Source: an uncultured Anaerosporobacter sp. (GTDB lineage Bacteria > Bacillota > Clostridia > Lachnospirales > Lachnospiraceae). From it: 16,822 bases of DNA. Below are positions 15,939 to 16,822 of the stretch, piece after piece (the stretch's first letter is position 1; each line of letters begins with the position of its first letter). The notes below the pieces were generated by a model. The model saw only the letters and a list, made by a program, of their open reading frames with translations. It was not told the origin of the DNA and made no database searches. Both the position numbers and the translations under genes were made by a program. The stretch covers positions 1 to 16,822 of the forward strand of contig CALZJY010000010.1 in the NCBI GenBank assembly GCA_945787925.1, read 5' to 3'.

Positions 15939-16262
15939 ATGACACAAGTTCACTGTGACGTAACCTCTTGTTCTTATAACAAAGATTATGGCTGCCATAT
16001 GGATCCAATCAACGTAGGTGGAAAAGGAGCTTCTTTCGAAAACCTTACTTGCTGTGGCAGTTACTTAAATAAGCATACGTATAGTAATTTGGCAGAATAT
16101 ACGTATCGCCGTGGCGAAGCAGATACCGTACACTGTAACGTTTCTAGCTGTAAATATAACGAAAGCCAGTTATGCAGCAAAGACCATATCGATATCTGTT
16201 GTTCCAAAGAGACTGATTATTATATGGATACAAACTGCGGTAGCTTTGAAAAACAATGTTAA
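15939..16262 (+). CDS. DUF1540 tandem-domain cysteine-rich protein
   Basis: A 107-residue protein made of two copies of the DUF1540 motif: VHCDVTSCSYN...C...I...TCCGSY (about residues 4-42) and VHCNVSSCKYN...C...I...TNCGSF (about residues 64-103). Each copy has the spaced cysteines of the family, which suggests metal binding, although the function of the family is not established. There is no signal peptide or membrane segment. The ATG at 15939 has AAAGGAG upstream and lies 17 bases after the rubrerythrin stop. Co-expression with a peroxide-reducing iron protein makes an iron- or redox-linked role reasonable, but this is inference from context. Confidence 0.88.
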   Translation: MTQVHCDVTSCSYNKDYGCHMDPINVGGKGASFENLTCCGSYLNKHTYSNLAEYTYRRGEADTVHCNVSSCKYNESQLCSKDHIDICCSKETDYYMDTNCGSFEKQC

Positions 16263-16280
16263 CTATATTCTTGTCATAAG

Positions 16281-16316
16281 AAAAAGGGAGACGATTCGCA
16301 TTTCGATCGTCTCCCA
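16281..16316. terminator. Convergent terminator between DUF1540 gene and sugar transferase
   Basis: GGGAGACGAT (16286-16295) pairs perfectly with ATCGTCTCCC (16306-16315). The T-run is strong for the minus-strand gene (A at 16281-16285) and weak on the plus strand. Confidence 0.85.
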
Positions 16317-16321
16317 TTTCC

Positions 16322-16822
16322 CTATCTAGAACCTTCCCTACCTAATACCACTAATACGGTCTTAAATAGAATCTTAATATCCAATCCCAAAGACCAATTC
16401 TTAATATACTCATTGTCCAGCTTTACAACTTCCTTAAAGTCGCTGATATCGCTACGGCCACTCACTTGCCACATTCCGGTCATGCCCGTCTGTGCTGCCA
16501 ATCGGCTCTTATCTTGCAACTCATATTGCTCATACTCATCGACTGTTGGAGGCCTTGTCCCAACAAGACTCATATCTCCCTTAAATACATTCCAAAACTG
16601 TGGCAGTTCATCAATACTAAGGGCACGCAATACATGCCCTGCTGGAAAAATTCTTGGATCATTCTTTAATTTAAACATCAGGCCATCCATTTCATTTTGT
16701 TCCATAAGTTCTGCCTTCCTAGCCTCTGCATCCAAATACATGGTCCTAAACTTGTAAATTCGGAATCTCCTTCCATTTTTCCCGACACGCACCTGACTAA
16801 AGAAAATCGGCCCTGGAGATTG
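16322..16822 (-). CDS. Undecaprenyl-phosphate sugar-1-phosphate transferase, C-terminal part (cut by window edge)
   Basis: The last 166 residues of a bacterial sugar transferase (PHPT family, as in WcaJ, CpsE or EpsL), which moves a sugar-1-phosphate from a nucleotide sugar to undecaprenyl phosphate and starts exopolysaccharide or capsule assembly at the membrane. The typical blocks are present in order: SPGPIFFSQVRVGKNGRRF, YKFRTM, MFKLKNDPRI, the catalytic-core SIDELPQFWNVFKGDMSLVGTRPP, and TGMTGMWQVSGRSD, followed by the C-terminal LDIKILFKTV helix. The frame is open to the right edge, so an apparent GTG start at 16792 is internal. The N-terminal membrane part and sugar specificity cannot be seen. 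It opens or continues another polysaccharide locus beyond the window. Confidence 0.93.
   Translation of the reverse strand, partial: QSPGPIFFSQVRVGKNGRRFRIYKFRTMYLDAEARKAELMEQNEMDGLMFKLKNDPRIFPAGHVLRALSIDELPQFWNVFKGDMSLVGTRPPTVDEYEQYELQDKSRLAAQTGMTGMWQVSGRSDISDFKEVVKLDNEYIKNWSLGLDIKILFKTVLVVLGREGSR

Noticed and set aside
16322..16792. Complete short sugar transferase starting at GTG 16792
   Set aside because: The frame continues upstream with the conserved SPGPIFFSQ block to the window edge, so the gene is cut, not short.

Overview
The window looks like chromosome of an anaerobic, AT-rich Firmicute, most probably a clostridium of the Lachnospiraceae type. The reasons are strong AGGAGG-type ribosome sites, frequent TTG/GTG starts, short intrinsic terminators, a reverse-order rubrerythrin, a DUF1540 cysteine-rich protein, a stand-alone GltD-like flavoprotein and a BioY biotin transporter under a BirA-type operator. 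No species can be named from the sequence alone.

Layout. Positions 1-1515 (minus) hold a divergent GrpE-like co-chaperone followed by an Hsp70/DnaK-like protein that runs off the left edge. A small three-helix membrane protein (1713-1973, plus) follows. Positions 2112-8072 (minus) are a four-gene exopolysaccharide operon, transcribed right to left: a BcsA-type cellulose synthase with PilZ domain, a compact membrane-anchored BcsB-like partner, an MBOAT (AlgI/WssH-like) membrane protein and an SGNH/DHHW (AlgX/AlgJ/WssI-like) protein. The gene order resembles acetylated-cellulose loci (Pseudomonas wss, Clostridioides ccs), but no cellulase (BcsZ/CcsZ) is present between or beside these genes. 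Positions 8252-10479 (minus) are topB, split by a frameshift at an imperfect 23-bp tandem duplication. Positions 10675-11937 (minus) are a GltD/NfnB-like flavoprotein. A 57-residue hydrophilic protein (12138-12311, plus) faces a recQ plus small-protein operon (12373-14461, minus) across a shared hairpin terminator. The plus strand then carries bioY (14671-15222) and a rubrerythrin-DUF1540 pair (15379-16262). A sugar-phosphate transferase (minus) runs off the right edge.

How the genes work together. The clearest system is the cellulose-like operon. BcsA would make and extrude a beta-glucan, probably under cyclic-di-GMP control through PilZ. The short anchored partner would support it outside the membrane. 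The MBOAT/SGNH pair would normally O-acetylate the polymer. The most notable observation is that both members of this pair lack the histidines known as catalytic in their families: the MBOAT has Asn and Tyr in place of the two conserved His, and the SGNH protein reads D-H-N-W instead of D-x-H-W. BcsA also carries a second, degenerate PilZ-like segment at its C-terminus.

Most of the rest is housekeeping (DNA topology and repair, biotin uptake, peroxide defence). bioY has a near-perfect promoter buried in a BirA operator. No CRISPR array, tRNA, rRNA, insertion sequence or phage gene was seen.
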